A stretch of 49,953 nucleotides of DNA from a bacterium (GTDB taxonomy: Bacteria; Patescibacteriota; Minisyncoccia; JAHIHE01; DAOWLE01). Positions 23,777 to 31,601 of this stretch are shown here, in pieces. Numbering within the stretch: position 1 is the first letter of the stretch; each line of letters starts with the position of its first letter. Where the stretch lies: the NCBI GenBank assembly GCA_030643545.1, contig DAOWLE010000017.1, positions 1 to 49,953 on the forward strand. The letters are read 5' to 3'. The position numbers and the translations under genes were made by a program. The notes below the pieces were generated by a model, which worked only from the letters and a program-made list of their open reading frames with translations, was not told the origin of the DNA and did not search any database.

Positions 23777-25603
23777 ATGGAAAATAATAAATACTTACAA
23801 CTAATAGAGGATGCAAAATTAAAAAATAAATTAAACGAAACAGCAACAGAAGAACTGCAGCGATGGTTAATAGATTCTCAATTTAAAAAATACCAAAATG
23901 AGTTAAAAAAGTTGATTGATGAAAATAAATGGGAAATATTAATGGATAGTTTTTACACAACTGTTATTTTTGGAACAGGTGGAATAAGAGGAATAATGGC
24001 TCCTGGCACAAACAGAATTAATGATTATACAATCGGCATAGCTTCACAAACTTTTGCAAACTACTTATTGAAATTCAAAAAAAATATTGCAAATAGAGGA
24101 ATCGTTATAGCTTATGATAGTAGAAATAATTCTAAAGATTTTGCCGAATTAACATCTTCTGTTTTAGCAGCAAATAATATACCTGTTTTAATTTTTTCTT
24201 TTTATAGACCTACTCCGGAACTTTCTTTTGCTATTCGCGAATTAAAAGCAGCTGGTGGAATAATGGTAACAGCAAGCCATAATCCGCCACAATTTAATGG
24301 TTATAAAGTTTATAGAGAAGATGGAGTCCAAGTTTTGCCGGATAATGCGACAAAAATAGAAAAAGAATTTAAAAAAATCAAAGAGATTAAAAAAATTCCT
24401 TTTGAGCAAGGAATAAAAAAAGGAATTATTAAGTATATTTCTGAAGAAATAGATAATAAATTTTTAGAACAAGCAAAAAAAATCTCTCTTTTTCCAAAAA
24501 GGAATATAAAAATTGTTTATTCACCATTACACGGCGTTGGCTCTCAATCAGTGCTTCCTGTTCTTAAAGCTGTAGGTTTTTCTGACATTGTGACGGTGGA
24601 TGAGCAAATGACGATTGATGGAAATTTTCCTACTGTACCAAACAATTTTCCTCAACCTGAATTTCCTATAGTTTATGATAAGGCAATTAAAATTGCTAAA
24701 AAAGTTAAAGCCGATTTAATCCTTTTGTCTGATCCTGATGCGGATCGTTTAGGAATGGCAATTCCTGACGACAAAAACGGCTGGTTGCCTCTTAATGGAA
24801 ATCAAGGAGCCGTTTTGATGCTTTATTTTATTTTAGAAATTCTTAAAAAACAAAAAAAACTTCCTAAAAAAGGAGTAGTAATCAAAACTTCAGTTACAAC
24901 AGAACTGTTCAGAGATATAGCAGAAGGATATAAAAAAGAAACGATAGGAGATCTTTTGGTTGGATTTAAATTTATTGGAGAACGTATAGAAAAACTTCCT
25001 GTTGAAAAATCTTTTATTTTTGCTGCAGAAGAAAGTATTGGTTATCTTTATGGAAATTCTTACAGGGATAAAGGTTCGGAAAATGCGGCTGTTGTAGCTT
25101 CAGAAATGGTTGCGTATTGCAAGCACAATAATACAACTCCTTTACAATTACTAAATAAAATTTATAAAAAATATGGTTATTATAGCGAACGGCTTTATTA
25201 TGAATTAATTGAAGGTGTTGGCGCTTTTGATAAAATGACTGAGGCAATGGAATTAATCAGAAAAAAACTTCCTGTTAGAATTTCTGGTAAAAAAGTTTTA
25301 AAAGTTATTGATCGTTTAACTGGAGAAGTAATAGATCCTGCTACGGGAAAAATTTTAGAAAAAAGGGATTGGGATAAAGGAGATATGCTTACATTTATTT
25401 TTAGCCCAGACGAAAGAACAGTAATTCACTTAAGGCCATCAGGTACAGAACCAAAAGTTAAATATTATACTAATATTAAAATAGATCTGAAAAAATCTTC
25501 AAAAAAAGAAGCTGATAAACATGCTAAAAAACTTGAGAAAGGTATAGTTTCTATTTTTAGCCAAATAGTAAAAAATGCAAAAATTAATGTTTGGAACCAA
25601 TAA
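23777..25603 (+). CDS. Phosphohexomutase (phosphoglucomutase/phosphomannomutase)
   Basis: Alpha-D-phosphohexomutase superfamily, 608 residues, close to the PgcA/PGM2-like length. FGTGGIRGIMAPGTNRIND (65-83) is the start motif. TASHNPPQFNGYKVY (165-179) contains the phospho-Ser167. DPDADRLG (319-326) is the metal loop, and RPSGTEPKVKYY near 553-564 is the phosphate-binding loop. It interconverts hexose-6- and hexose-1-phosphate and would feed the preceding nucleotidyltransferase. The next gene starts 1 nt after the stop. Confidence 0.94.
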   Translation: MENNKYLQLIEDAKLKNKLNETATEELQRWLIDSQFKKYQNELKKLIDENKWEILMDSFYTTVIFGTGGIRGIMAPGTNRINDYTIGIASQTFANYLLKFKKNIANRGIVIAYDSRNNSKDFAELTSSVLAANNIPVLIFSFYRPTPELSFAIRELKAAGGIMVTASHNPPQFNGYKVYREDGVQVLPDNATKIEKEFKKIKEIKKIPFEQGIKKGIIKYISEEIDNKFLEQAKKISLFPKRNIKIVYSPLHGVGSQSVLPVLKAVGFSDIVTVDEQMTIDGNFPTVPNNFPQPEFPIVYDKAIKIAKKVKADLILLSDPDADRLGMAIPDDKNGWLPLNGNQGAVLMLYFILEILKKQKKLPKKGVVIKTSVTTELFRDIAEGYKKETIGDLLVGFKFIGERIEKLPVEKSFIFAAEESIGYLYGNSYRDKGSENAAVVASEMVAYCKHNNTTPLQLLNKIYKKYGYYSERLYYELIEGVGAFDKMTEAMELIRKKLPVRISGKKVLKVIDRLTGEVIDPATGKILEKRDWDKGDMLTFIFSPDERTVIHLRPSGTEPKVKYYTNIKIDLKKSSKKEADKHAKKLEKGIVSIFSQIVKNAKINVWNQ

Positions 25604-25604
25604 A

Positions 25605-26405
25605 ATGATTAAAAAACCAACAAAAAAGTTTCTAAACGAAACAATGAATTATTTATTTCCCATTATAAAACAAGCGGGAAAAATGGCTTTGGACAGTTGG
25701 AAAAAAGTAAAAATAGCAAAATATAAAGACAATAGAGATATTGTTACAAAAACTGATATAGAAATAGAAAAATTCCTAAAAAATAAAATTCTTTCTAAAT
25801 GGCCAAATCACGGCTTTTGGGGAGAAGAAACAGAACGAATAAATTCTTCATCTCCTTTCCAATGGTTAATTGATCCAATAGATGGAACAAAGTATTATGC
25901 TAAATCAGCTCCATTTTTTTATGTGCACATCGCTTTACTTTTTAAAGACGAGCCGATTTTAGGATTGATATACAATCCAATTTCAAGACAACTTTTCTCT
26001 GCTCAAAAAAATAATAAAGCTTATTTAAATAATAAACTTATTACATCAAAATCGCCGGTTCCTTTTAACAAAGCCATAATTGATATAGATTTTGGCGGAT
26101 TGACTGATAAATCCATGAAAGAAAAAAAATGGATGATTGATAAGCTTTACAAAATAATGGAAAAGAGTTATAGAGTGAGAATAAGCGGAGGATCTTTATC
26201 TGCATACCTCGTAACTGGCGCTATTGACGCATATGTTGATTTTGCCGATTCAAAACCGCAAGATTTAGCCGCCCGATTAATTATTATGCAAGAAGCTGGT
26301 TGCAAAATAAAATGGATGAAAAATTCTTTTCAAAAAAAGATATTAATTGTTTCCCGGGAACCGATTTTTTCAGAATTAAAGAAAATAATAAATGAAAATT
26401 ATTAA
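25605..26405 (+). CDS. Inositol-monophosphatase-family phosphatase
   Basis: 266 residues with the IMPase/CysQ/FBPase fold. VTKTDIEIEKFL (47-58), GEE at 73-75, DPIDGTKYYAK (90-100) and the C-terminal metal Asp in SKPQDLAAR near 218 are the metal-binding set. The family dephosphorylates inositol phosphates, histidinol phosphate, PAP or fructose-1,6-bisphosphate. The ATG at 25605 directly after the mutase stop is chosen; an upstream in-frame ATG at 25575 would overlap the mutase end. It overlaps tsaC by 14 nt. Confidence 0.88.
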   Translation: MIKKPTKKFLNETMNYLFPIIKQAGKMALDSWKKVKIAKYKDNRDIVTKTDIEIEKFLKNKILSKWPNHGFWGEETERINSSSPFQWLIDPIDGTKYYAKSAPFFYVHIALLFKDEPILGLIYNPISRQLFSAQKNNKAYLNNKLITSKSPVPFNKAIIDIDFGGLTDKSMKEKKWMIDKLYKIMEKSYRVRISGGSLSAYLVTGAIDAYVDFADSKPQDLAARLIIMQEAGCKIKWMKNSFQKKILIVSREPIFSELKKIINENY

Positions 26406-27000
26406 AATAAATCCTAAAAAACCTGAAAAAAAAATTATTGAAGAGGCGGTTGAAATAATTAAAAAAGGTGGAACGGCGATTATACCGACTGATACGGTTT
26501 ATGGATTAACAGCAAATGCTTTGGACAAAAAAGCGGTCAAACGCTTATTTTTAATTAAAGAACGGCCGACAAACAAACCATTTTCTGTTTTTGTTAAAGA
26601 TTTGAAAATGGCAAAAAGATTGGCTTATATTGATAACAAAACGGAAGAAAATTTAAAAAAATTCTGGCCCGGACAAATAACATTTATTTTAAAGAAAAAA
26701 ATCGTTCCGGATTTTTTAACTGCTGGTAAAAAAACAATCGGCTTGCGAATTCCAGAATGCCTGATTATTAAAAATTTATTTGATTTTTTAAATTTTCCTT
26801 TAATCGGCACAAGCGCCAATATTTCCGGCAAGTCGGCGTCTGGAGAAATTAAAAAAGTTATTGAACAATTTCAGAATAAAAAAAACCAGCCGGATTTAAT
26901 TTTAGACGCTGGAGATCTGCCAAAATCAAAACCATCAACAATCGTTGATTTAACTCTGCTAGTTCCAAAAATTTTAAGAAAAGGGAAAATTTCTTTTTAA
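26392..27000 (+). CDS. tsaC: Threonylcarbamoyl-AMP synthase (Sua5/YrdC family)
   Basis: It makes threonylcarbamoyl-adenylate for t6A37 modification of ANN-decoding tRNAs. The 202 residues have the YrdC signature GGTAIIPTDTVYGLTANALD (26-45), then LFLIKERPTNKPFSVFV with the Lys-Arg-Pro and Lys-Pro-Phe substrate residues, FWPGQITFIL, LRIPECLIIKN and the GTSANISGKSA motif near 139-149. It lacks the C-terminal Sua5 domain, so it is the short TsaC type. The 82-bp palindromic element begins 2 nt after the stop. Confidence 0.93.
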   Translation: MKIIKINPKKPEKKIIEEAVEIIKKGGTAIIPTDTVYGLTANALDKKAVKRLFLIKERPTNKPFSVFVKDLKMAKRLAYIDNKTEENLKKFWPGQITFILKKKIVPDFLTAGKKTIGLRIPECLIIKNLFDFLNFPLIGTSANISGKSASGEIKKVIEQFQNKKNQPDLILDAGDLPKSKPSTIVDLTLLVPKILRKGKISF

Positions 27001-27001
27001 C

Positions 27002-27083
27002 TGTCATTCCCGCGGAGGCGGGAATCTACGTTTATAATTTAGACTTATTGTAATTGTGGATTCCCGTTTTCACGGGAATGACA
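27002..27083. repeat. 82-bp palindromic element (dRS3-like hairpin pair)
   Basis: Ends TGTCATTCCCG and CGGGAATGACA are perfect 11-bp inverted repeats. Hairpins ATTCCC-N8-GGGAAT lie at 27006-27025 and 27060-27079. The copy at 16199-16280 has the same length and layout. The 20-bp hairpin matches the consensus of the dRS3 repeats described in Neisseria. Extending the MFS gene upstream through it gives the artefactual peptide WIPVFTGMT. Confidence 0.9.
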
Positions 27084-27095
27084 ACAAATAAAACA

Positions 27096-28298
27096 ATGAT
27101 CAATTCCAATAACAATTTTTTATCCCAAATTATTCATTTTAAAAATCATTTTAGGAAACATTATCTTCCTAAAAATTTAAAACGCGAAGTATTAGAATTG
27201 TACGCTTCTACAATTATTAGGAATTTTGCCATTTCTCTTATTTCTATTTTTGTGCCGGTTTATTTCTACACTCTTGGTTATTCGCTTCAATGGATTGTTT
27301 TTTATTATGCTATAAGTTTCACTGTTGTTTTTTTTACTGTACCTTTGGGCGCAAAACTTTCGGCTCGCTTTGGTTTTGAACATTGTATGCTCTATAGCAT
27401 TCCAGTGCTTATTGTTTATTATTTAATTTTATATTTCATTCCTTCTTTCCCTTTTTGTTTTTTTATAGCCGCTTTTCTTTTGGCGTTTTACAAAATTATT
27501 TTTTGGCCGGCTTATCATACTGATTTTGCTCATTATGGAAATAAATTTAGCCGAGCTAAAGAAATCAGTACCCTTAACAGCTTAATTTATTTAGTTACTG
27601 TTGCCGGTCCAATAATCGGTGGAATTATTTTAACCATTTTTGGATTTAAGGTTTTGTTTATTATAGTTTGTTTAATATTGTTTACTTCAATCATTCCTTT
27701 GTTCACTACTCGGGAAATTTTTAAACCAAAAAAATTTGGATATTTTGATGCATTCAAGCGGTTTTTTAATCCTCGATTTTATCGGGCCCGTCTTGCTTTG
27801 ATGGGCAATGCAGAAAGTATAGTTGATACGGCGTGCTGGCCTATTTTTATGTTTATTGTTTTAACAAACTATACTAGTTTAGGATTGATTACTTCTGGAT
27901 CAACAGTTGCCTCTTTTTTCTTTATTTTATTTATTGGCAAATGGGCTGATAAAAAAGACAGAAAAAGAATGATAAAAATAAGTACAATTATTTTTTCTCT
28001 TACTTGGCTTTTAAGATTTTTTCTCAAAAGCGGAATAGGATTTTTTGTTGCTAAATCTTTGGCTCACATTTCGTGGACAGCTATTTCTATCCCAATGACT
28101 GCTATAATTTATGATGCTGGATGTAAAAGAGGAAATTTAAAATGTATTATTTTTCGGGAAATGTCAATATATTTTGGCAGATTCTTAATGGCGTGGGGAT
28201 TAATTGGAATTTTATTTTTTACAAATTCATGGCTGGTAATATTTTCTTTGGCCGCCATGGCATCGTTATTATATATGTCAATGAAAAATAGTAAATAA
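27096..28298 (+). CDS. MFS-type transporter
   Basis: A 400-residue integral membrane protein with about 11-12 hydrophobic helices. The pattern after helix 2 (PLGAKLSARFGFEHC, about 85-99) and the cytoplasmic ADKKDRKRMIK loop in the second half (about 288-298) match the MFS loop 2-3 and 8-9 motifs. The substrate is unknown; a lipid-linked sugar or lysophospholipid type efflux would fit the context but is a guess. I take the ATG at 27096, since the longer frame starting at 27054 lies in the 82-bp repeat. uppP follows 26 nt downstream. Confidence 0.8.
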   Translation: MINSNNNFLSQIIHFKNHFRKHYLPKNLKREVLELYASTIIRNFAISLISIFVPVYFYTLGYSLQWIVFYYAISFTVVFFTVPLGAKLSARFGFEHCMLYSIPVLIVYYLILYFIPSFPFCFFIAAFLLAFYKIIFWPAYHTDFAHYGNKFSRAKEISTLNSLIYLVTVAGPIIGGIILTIFGFKVLFIIVCLILFTSIIPLFTTREIFKPKKFGYFDAFKRFFNPRFYRARLALMGNAESIVDTACWPIFMFIVLTNYTSLGLITSGSTVASFFFILFIGKWADKKDRKRMIKISTIIFSLTWLLRFFLKSGIGFFVAKSLAHISWTAISIPMTAIIYDAGCKRGNLKCIIFREMSIYFGRFLMAWGLIGILFFTNSWLVIFSLAAMASLLYMSMKNSK

Positions 28299-28324
28299 TC
28301 ATTACGATTTATAAATTTTTAATA

Positions 28325-29146
28325 ATGGATTTTATTCAATCAATAATCTTAGGGATTGTTCAGGGCTTAAGCGAGTTTTTACCGATTAGCAGTTCGGGGC
28401 ATTTGGTAATCCTGCCTTGGATTTTTAATTGGCAGGACCAAGGATTAGCTTTTGATGTTGCTTTGCATTGGGGAACTCTTTTAGCGATACTTGCGTATTT
28501 TTCAAAAGAATGGATAATAATGTTTAAGTCATTGCTTCCGAATTCTGTGGAAGTTAACCTTCCACAGAATCTACGGAAGCTAACCTTCCGTAATCGCCAG
28601 CTTTTTTTCTTTATCATCCTTGCTTCAGTTCCCGGCGCATTTTTTGGCTGGCTGTTTAAAAGTCAGGTGGAAAATATTTTTCGCTCTCCCTTGCTGATTA
28701 TTTTTACTTTATCAGGAGTGGCTTTTTTTCTTTGGTGGTTTGACAAAAAAGGGAAAAAAGTAAAATTTTTAAAAAATCTTAATTGGCGCGTTGCTCTTTT
28801 AATCGGATTTTCTCAAGCACTGGCAATTATTCCGGGAGTTTCCCGTTCTGGAATTACAATTACCGCGGCGCTGGCTCTGGGATTTGAACGGCGAGCGGCG
28901 GCTAAATTTTCATTTCTGCTTGCCGCGCCGATTATCTTTGGCGCCGGACTTGTTAAAATTCCTTCATTGATAAACAACAATATTAATTTTCCTATTCTTT
29001 TGATTGGAATTTTATCTTCGTCTATCGCTGGATTTTTGGCAATTAAATATATGCTTCGCTATTTAGAAACCCGCAGTTATAACATTTTTGTCTATTACAG
29101 AATTATTCTGGCGCTGGTAATTTTAGGAATAATTTTGATAAGATAA
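28325..29146 (+). CDS. uppP: Undecaprenyl-diphosphatase UppP (BacA)
   Basis: UppP removes a phosphate from undecaprenyl diphosphate, recycling the lipid carrier for peptidoglycan and surface polysaccharides. The 273 residues show the signature SEFLPISSSGHL (16-27) with catalytic Glu and Ser residues and the second GVSRSG motif near 170, with about seven membrane helices. Residues 72-90 (PNSVEVNLPQNLRKLTFRN) come from two tandem palindromes in the gene and lie in the loop before ILASVPGAFFGWLF. They should be dispensable loop residues. It fits the surface-glycan block that follows. Confidence 0.95.
   Translation: MDFIQSIILGIVQGLSEFLPISSSGHLVILPWIFNWQDQGLAFDVALHWGTLLAILAYFSKEWIIMFKSLLPNSVEVNLPQNLRKLTFRNRQLFFFIILASVPGAFFGWLFKSQVENIFRSPLLIIFTLSGVAFFLWWFDKKGKKVKFLKNLNWRVALLIGFSQALAIIPGVSRSGITITAALALGFERRAAAKFSFLLAAPIIFGAGLVKIPSLINNNINFPILLIGILSSSIAGFLAIKYMLRYLETRSYNIFVYYRIILALVILGIILIR
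28534..28592. repeat. Tandem palindromes inside uppP
   Basis: ATTCTGTGGAAG-TTAAC-CTTCCACAGAAT (28542-28570) is followed by TACGGAAG-CTAAC-CTTCCGTA (28572-28592). An outer GCTTCCG (28534-28540) can pair with CGGAAGC (28574-28580). All are translated in frame. Confidence 0.85.
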
Positions 29147-29166
29147 AAAATAACAATAATTAAAAA

Positions 29167-30300
29167 ATGAAAAACAAAAATTTTTATTACGCAATCGCTT
29201 CTTTGGTTGGCGCGACAATTGGCGTGGGAATTTTCGGTATTCCATATGTTGTTGCTAAAACCGGATTTATCTGGGGAATGTTATCCTTAATTTTTCTCGG
29301 CTTGGTGAGCTTATTAATAAATTTACTTTACGGCGAAGTCGTTTTAGCCACCAAAGAAAACCATCGTTTAGTCGGTTACGCAAAGAAATATTTAAACAAA
29401 TGGGAGCAAAAAGTAGCTATATTTGCTTTAATTTTTTCTTGCTACGGATCTATGCTCGCTTATCTCATTGTCGGCGGCGAATTTCTCCATATTCTTTTCA
29501 ATGGATTTTTTGGCTTTGACGCTTTTACTTACACTTTGGTTTTTTTCGCTGTTGCTTCTTATTTTATTTTTCTCGGTTTAAAAATAGTCGCTAAGGGCGA
29601 ATTAATAATGACTTATTTTCTTTTGCTGACAATTATTGTTCTTTTTGTAAAATGCGCCGGATCAATCGAAGCGACAAATTTAGCCACTTTAAATTTAAGC
29701 GATTGGTTTCTTCCTTATGGAGTAATTCTTTTTGCTTTGAGCGGCAGTGTTGTTATTCCTTATCTGAAAGAAGTATTAGGCAAAGATCGGCAGTTGATGA
29801 AAAAAACGATTTTATGGGGAACAATTATTCCAATTATTGTCTGCGCTTTTTTTATTTTTTTAGTTGTCGGAATTACCGGCGAAGCGACAACCAAAGAAGC
29901 AATCTATGGACTTGATATTTTTTTCGGAAACGGAATAATTCTGCTTGGCGCTATTTTCGGATTCTTGGCCGTGGCAACTTCTTTCTTGCTAATTGGTTTA
30001 ACATTAAAAGAAACTTTTTGGTATGATTTTAAAATTCCTCATTTTATTTCATGGCTTCTTGCTTGTTTTATCCCTTTTATTATATTCCTAATCGGCTTAA
30101 GAAATTTCACAGAAGTAATCAGTTTTGTCGGCGCAATTGCCGGCGGACTAACCGGAATTCTCATCATCGGACTCCACGAATCAGCCAAAAAGAAAAAAGA
30201 TGTATCGCCGGCTTACAGCATTTCAATCCCGTGGTTTGTCCAATGGGGGCTAATCACGCTTTTTAGCTTGGGGATTGTTTATGAAATTATCTTTAGATAA
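29167..30300 (+). CDS. Amino-acid permease (APC superfamily, Trp/Tyr permease-like)
   Basis: 377 residues with about 11 membrane helices. The first helix contains ASLVGATIGVGIFGIPYVVA, the unwound glycine-rich helix of APC-fold amino acid/proton or sodium symporters; the layout resembles the HAAAP/SLC36-38 groups. The substrate amino acid cannot be set. An auxotrophic episymbiont would need such importers. It ends a + strand run closed by the terminator at 30346-30384. Confidence 0.85.
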   Translation: MKNKNFYYAIASLVGATIGVGIFGIPYVVAKTGFIWGMLSLIFLGLVSLLINLLYGEVVLATKENHRLVGYAKKYLNKWEQKVAIFALIFSCYGSMLAYLIVGGEFLHILFNGFFGFDAFTYTLVFFAVASYFIFLGLKIVAKGELIMTYFLLLTIIVLFVKCAGSIEATNLATLNLSDWFLPYGVILFALSGSVVIPYLKEVLGKDRQLMKKTILWGTIIPIIVCAFFIFLVVGITGEATTKEAIYGLDIFFGNGIILLGAIFGFLAVATSFLLIGLTLKETFWYDFKIPHFISWLLACFIPFIIFLIGLRNFTEVISFVGAIAGGLTGILIIGLHESAKKKKDVSPAYSISIPWFVQWGLITLFSLGIVYEIIFR

Positions 30301-30345
30301 AAACTTTTTACAAAATTATTTTGAATTGTGAAATATAAAATAAAA

Positions 30346-30384
30346 AACATCATTTTCAATTCATTAGAAAATGATGGTTTTTTT
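30346..30384 (+). terminator. Intrinsic terminator after the permease gene
   Basis: CATCATTTTC (30348-30357) and GAAAATGATG (30367-30376) form a 10-bp stem with a 9-nt loop followed by GT7. Confidence 0.85.
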
Positions 30385-30399
30385 ATTTTAAGGCATTGA

Positions 30400-30503
30400 C
30401 CCCGTTCCTAATTTTACAAAATAGTTTTTACACATCAAAAAAACCAAAAATATCTTATGGTATTTTAATCGTAATAGATAGTTTTTTAAAATTAGGAACG
30501 GGG
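30400..30503. repeat. Inverted repeat, possible mini-transposon remnant
   Basis: CCCCGTTCCTAATTTTA (30400-30416) and its perfect reverse complement (30487-30503) enclose 70 AT-rich bp with no ORF. Both arms are extended by related TTGA / TTGACAA bases outside. The size and shape suit a non-autonomous element such as a REP/IS200-type relic; no transposase is present. Confidence 0.75.
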
Positions 30504-30532
30504 TTGACAAAATTCTTAAAATATGGTAGGAT
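30504..30532 (+). promoter_or_regulatory. Promoter of the radical SAM/glycan block
   Basis: A perfect -35 TTGACA (30504-30509), 17 nt, -10 TAGGAT (30527-30532). The -35 box is the immediate outer flank of the inverted repeat at 30487-30503, so the element may have supplied part of the promoter. Confidence 0.7.
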
Positions 30533-30550
30533 AAAACATTAAATTTGCTT

Positions 30551-31543
30551 ATGAAAAATCCAATTGACGCGGTTTTAGCAATTACTTATCTTTGCAACAG
30601 CCGCTGTAAAATGTGCGATATTTGGCAAAAAAAACCTCAAAAAGAATTAAATCCAGAGGAATATTTAAAATTGCCAAAATGCCTGAAAGATATAAATATT
30701 TCCGGCGGAGAGCCGTTCTTGAGAAATGATTTAGTTGAAATTATTCAAAATATTAAAACTGCTTGTCCAAGAGCGCGAATTATTATTTCCACCAATGGAT
30801 TTTTATCAGAAATAATTTATCGCCAAATGAAAAAAATTTTAGAAATTAATCCAAACATCGGTGTTGCTGTTTCTATAGATGGAATTGGTAAAATTCATAA
30901 TGAAATCCGCGGCGTTGATAACGGTTATCAAAAAGTTTTAAAAACAATTGAAAATTTGAAATTATTAAAGGTGAAAAGTATCAAAATCGCTTTTACCGTT
31001 ATGGGAGAAAATATAAAAGAAATGGAAAAAGTTTATAATTTTGCCCAAGAACAAAATTTAGAATTTACTTGCGCGGCGGCGCAAAATTCAGAACATTATT
31101 TTGGCGCAGAAAACCAAAAAATTCAAAACAAAGAAGATTTAAAAAATCAATTTAAGAAAATCATTTTTCAAGAGCTTAAAAAAAATAATTTGAAAAATTT
31201 CGCGCGGGCGTATTTTACGCGCGGGCTTTGCGAGTTTGCCTTGAAGCAAAAAAGAATTCTGCCATGTCAAGCGGCAAAAGATTTTTTCTTTTTGGATCCG
31301 CAGGGAAATATTTATCCCTGTCTTGTTTCAAATTTAATAATCGGAAATATCAAAGAAGAAAAAATTGAAAAAATCTGGCATTCAGAAAAAGCGGAGGAAA
31401 TTAGAAAAAAAATAAAAAACTGCCAAAGATGCTGGATGATCTGCACAGCTCGGACTAGTATAAAAAAACATTTATTGAAAGTTTTTGTTTGGATAGTGAA
31501 AAGTAAGATTAAACAATTTCACAAAATATCAAAAGCAATTTAA
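30551..31543 (+). CDS. Radical SAM protein with C-terminal SPASM-like cysteines
   Basis: 330 residues. CNSRCKMC (15-22) is the CX3CX2C site for the SAM-binding [4Fe-4S] cluster. ISGGEPFLRNDL near 52-63 is the GGE motif, and VSIDGIGKIHNEIRG near 109-123 is typical of the SPASM/twitch group. C-terminal cysteines in CQAAKDFFFLDPQGNIYPC and CQRCWMIC suggest an auxiliary cluster. The TTG/ATG pair at 30545/30551 leaves the ATG as likelier start. The product is unknown; the position at the head of a ligase/glycosyltransferase run suggests modification of a glycan or exported molecule, but this is inference. Confidence 0.88.
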   Translation: MKNPIDAVLAITYLCNSRCKMCDIWQKKPQKELNPEEYLKLPKCLKDINISGGEPFLRNDLVEIIQNIKTACPRARIIISTNGFLSEIIYRQMKKILEINPNIGVAVSIDGIGKIHNEIRGVDNGYQKVLKTIENLKLLKVKSIKIAFTVMGENIKEMEKVYNFAQEQNLEFTCAAAQNSEHYFGAENQKIQNKEDLKNQFKKIIFQELKKNNLKNFARAYFTRGLCEFALKQKRILPCQAAKDFFFLDPQGNIYPCLVSNLIIGNIKEEKIEKIWHSEKAEEIRKKIKNCQRCWMICTARTSIKKHLLKVFVWIVKSKIKQFHKISKAI

Positions 31544-31544
31544 G

Positions 31545-31600
31545 ATTCATGATTTATGATTTAAGAATTCGTAAATCATAAATCGTAAATCGTAAATCAT
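31545..31600. repeat. Short repeats between radical SAM and ligase genes
   Basis: ATTTATGATTTA and TAAATCATAAAT are inverted around GAATTC, followed by reiterated AATCGTA units. Similar AAATCAT repeats lie before the gene at 8590. Confidence 0.55.
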
Positions 31601-31601
31601 T

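Noticed and set aside
27054-27095. Upstream start of the MFS gene giving WIPVFTGMT
   Set aside because: These codons lie in the 82-bp palindromic element; the same peptide arises wherever that repeat is translated.
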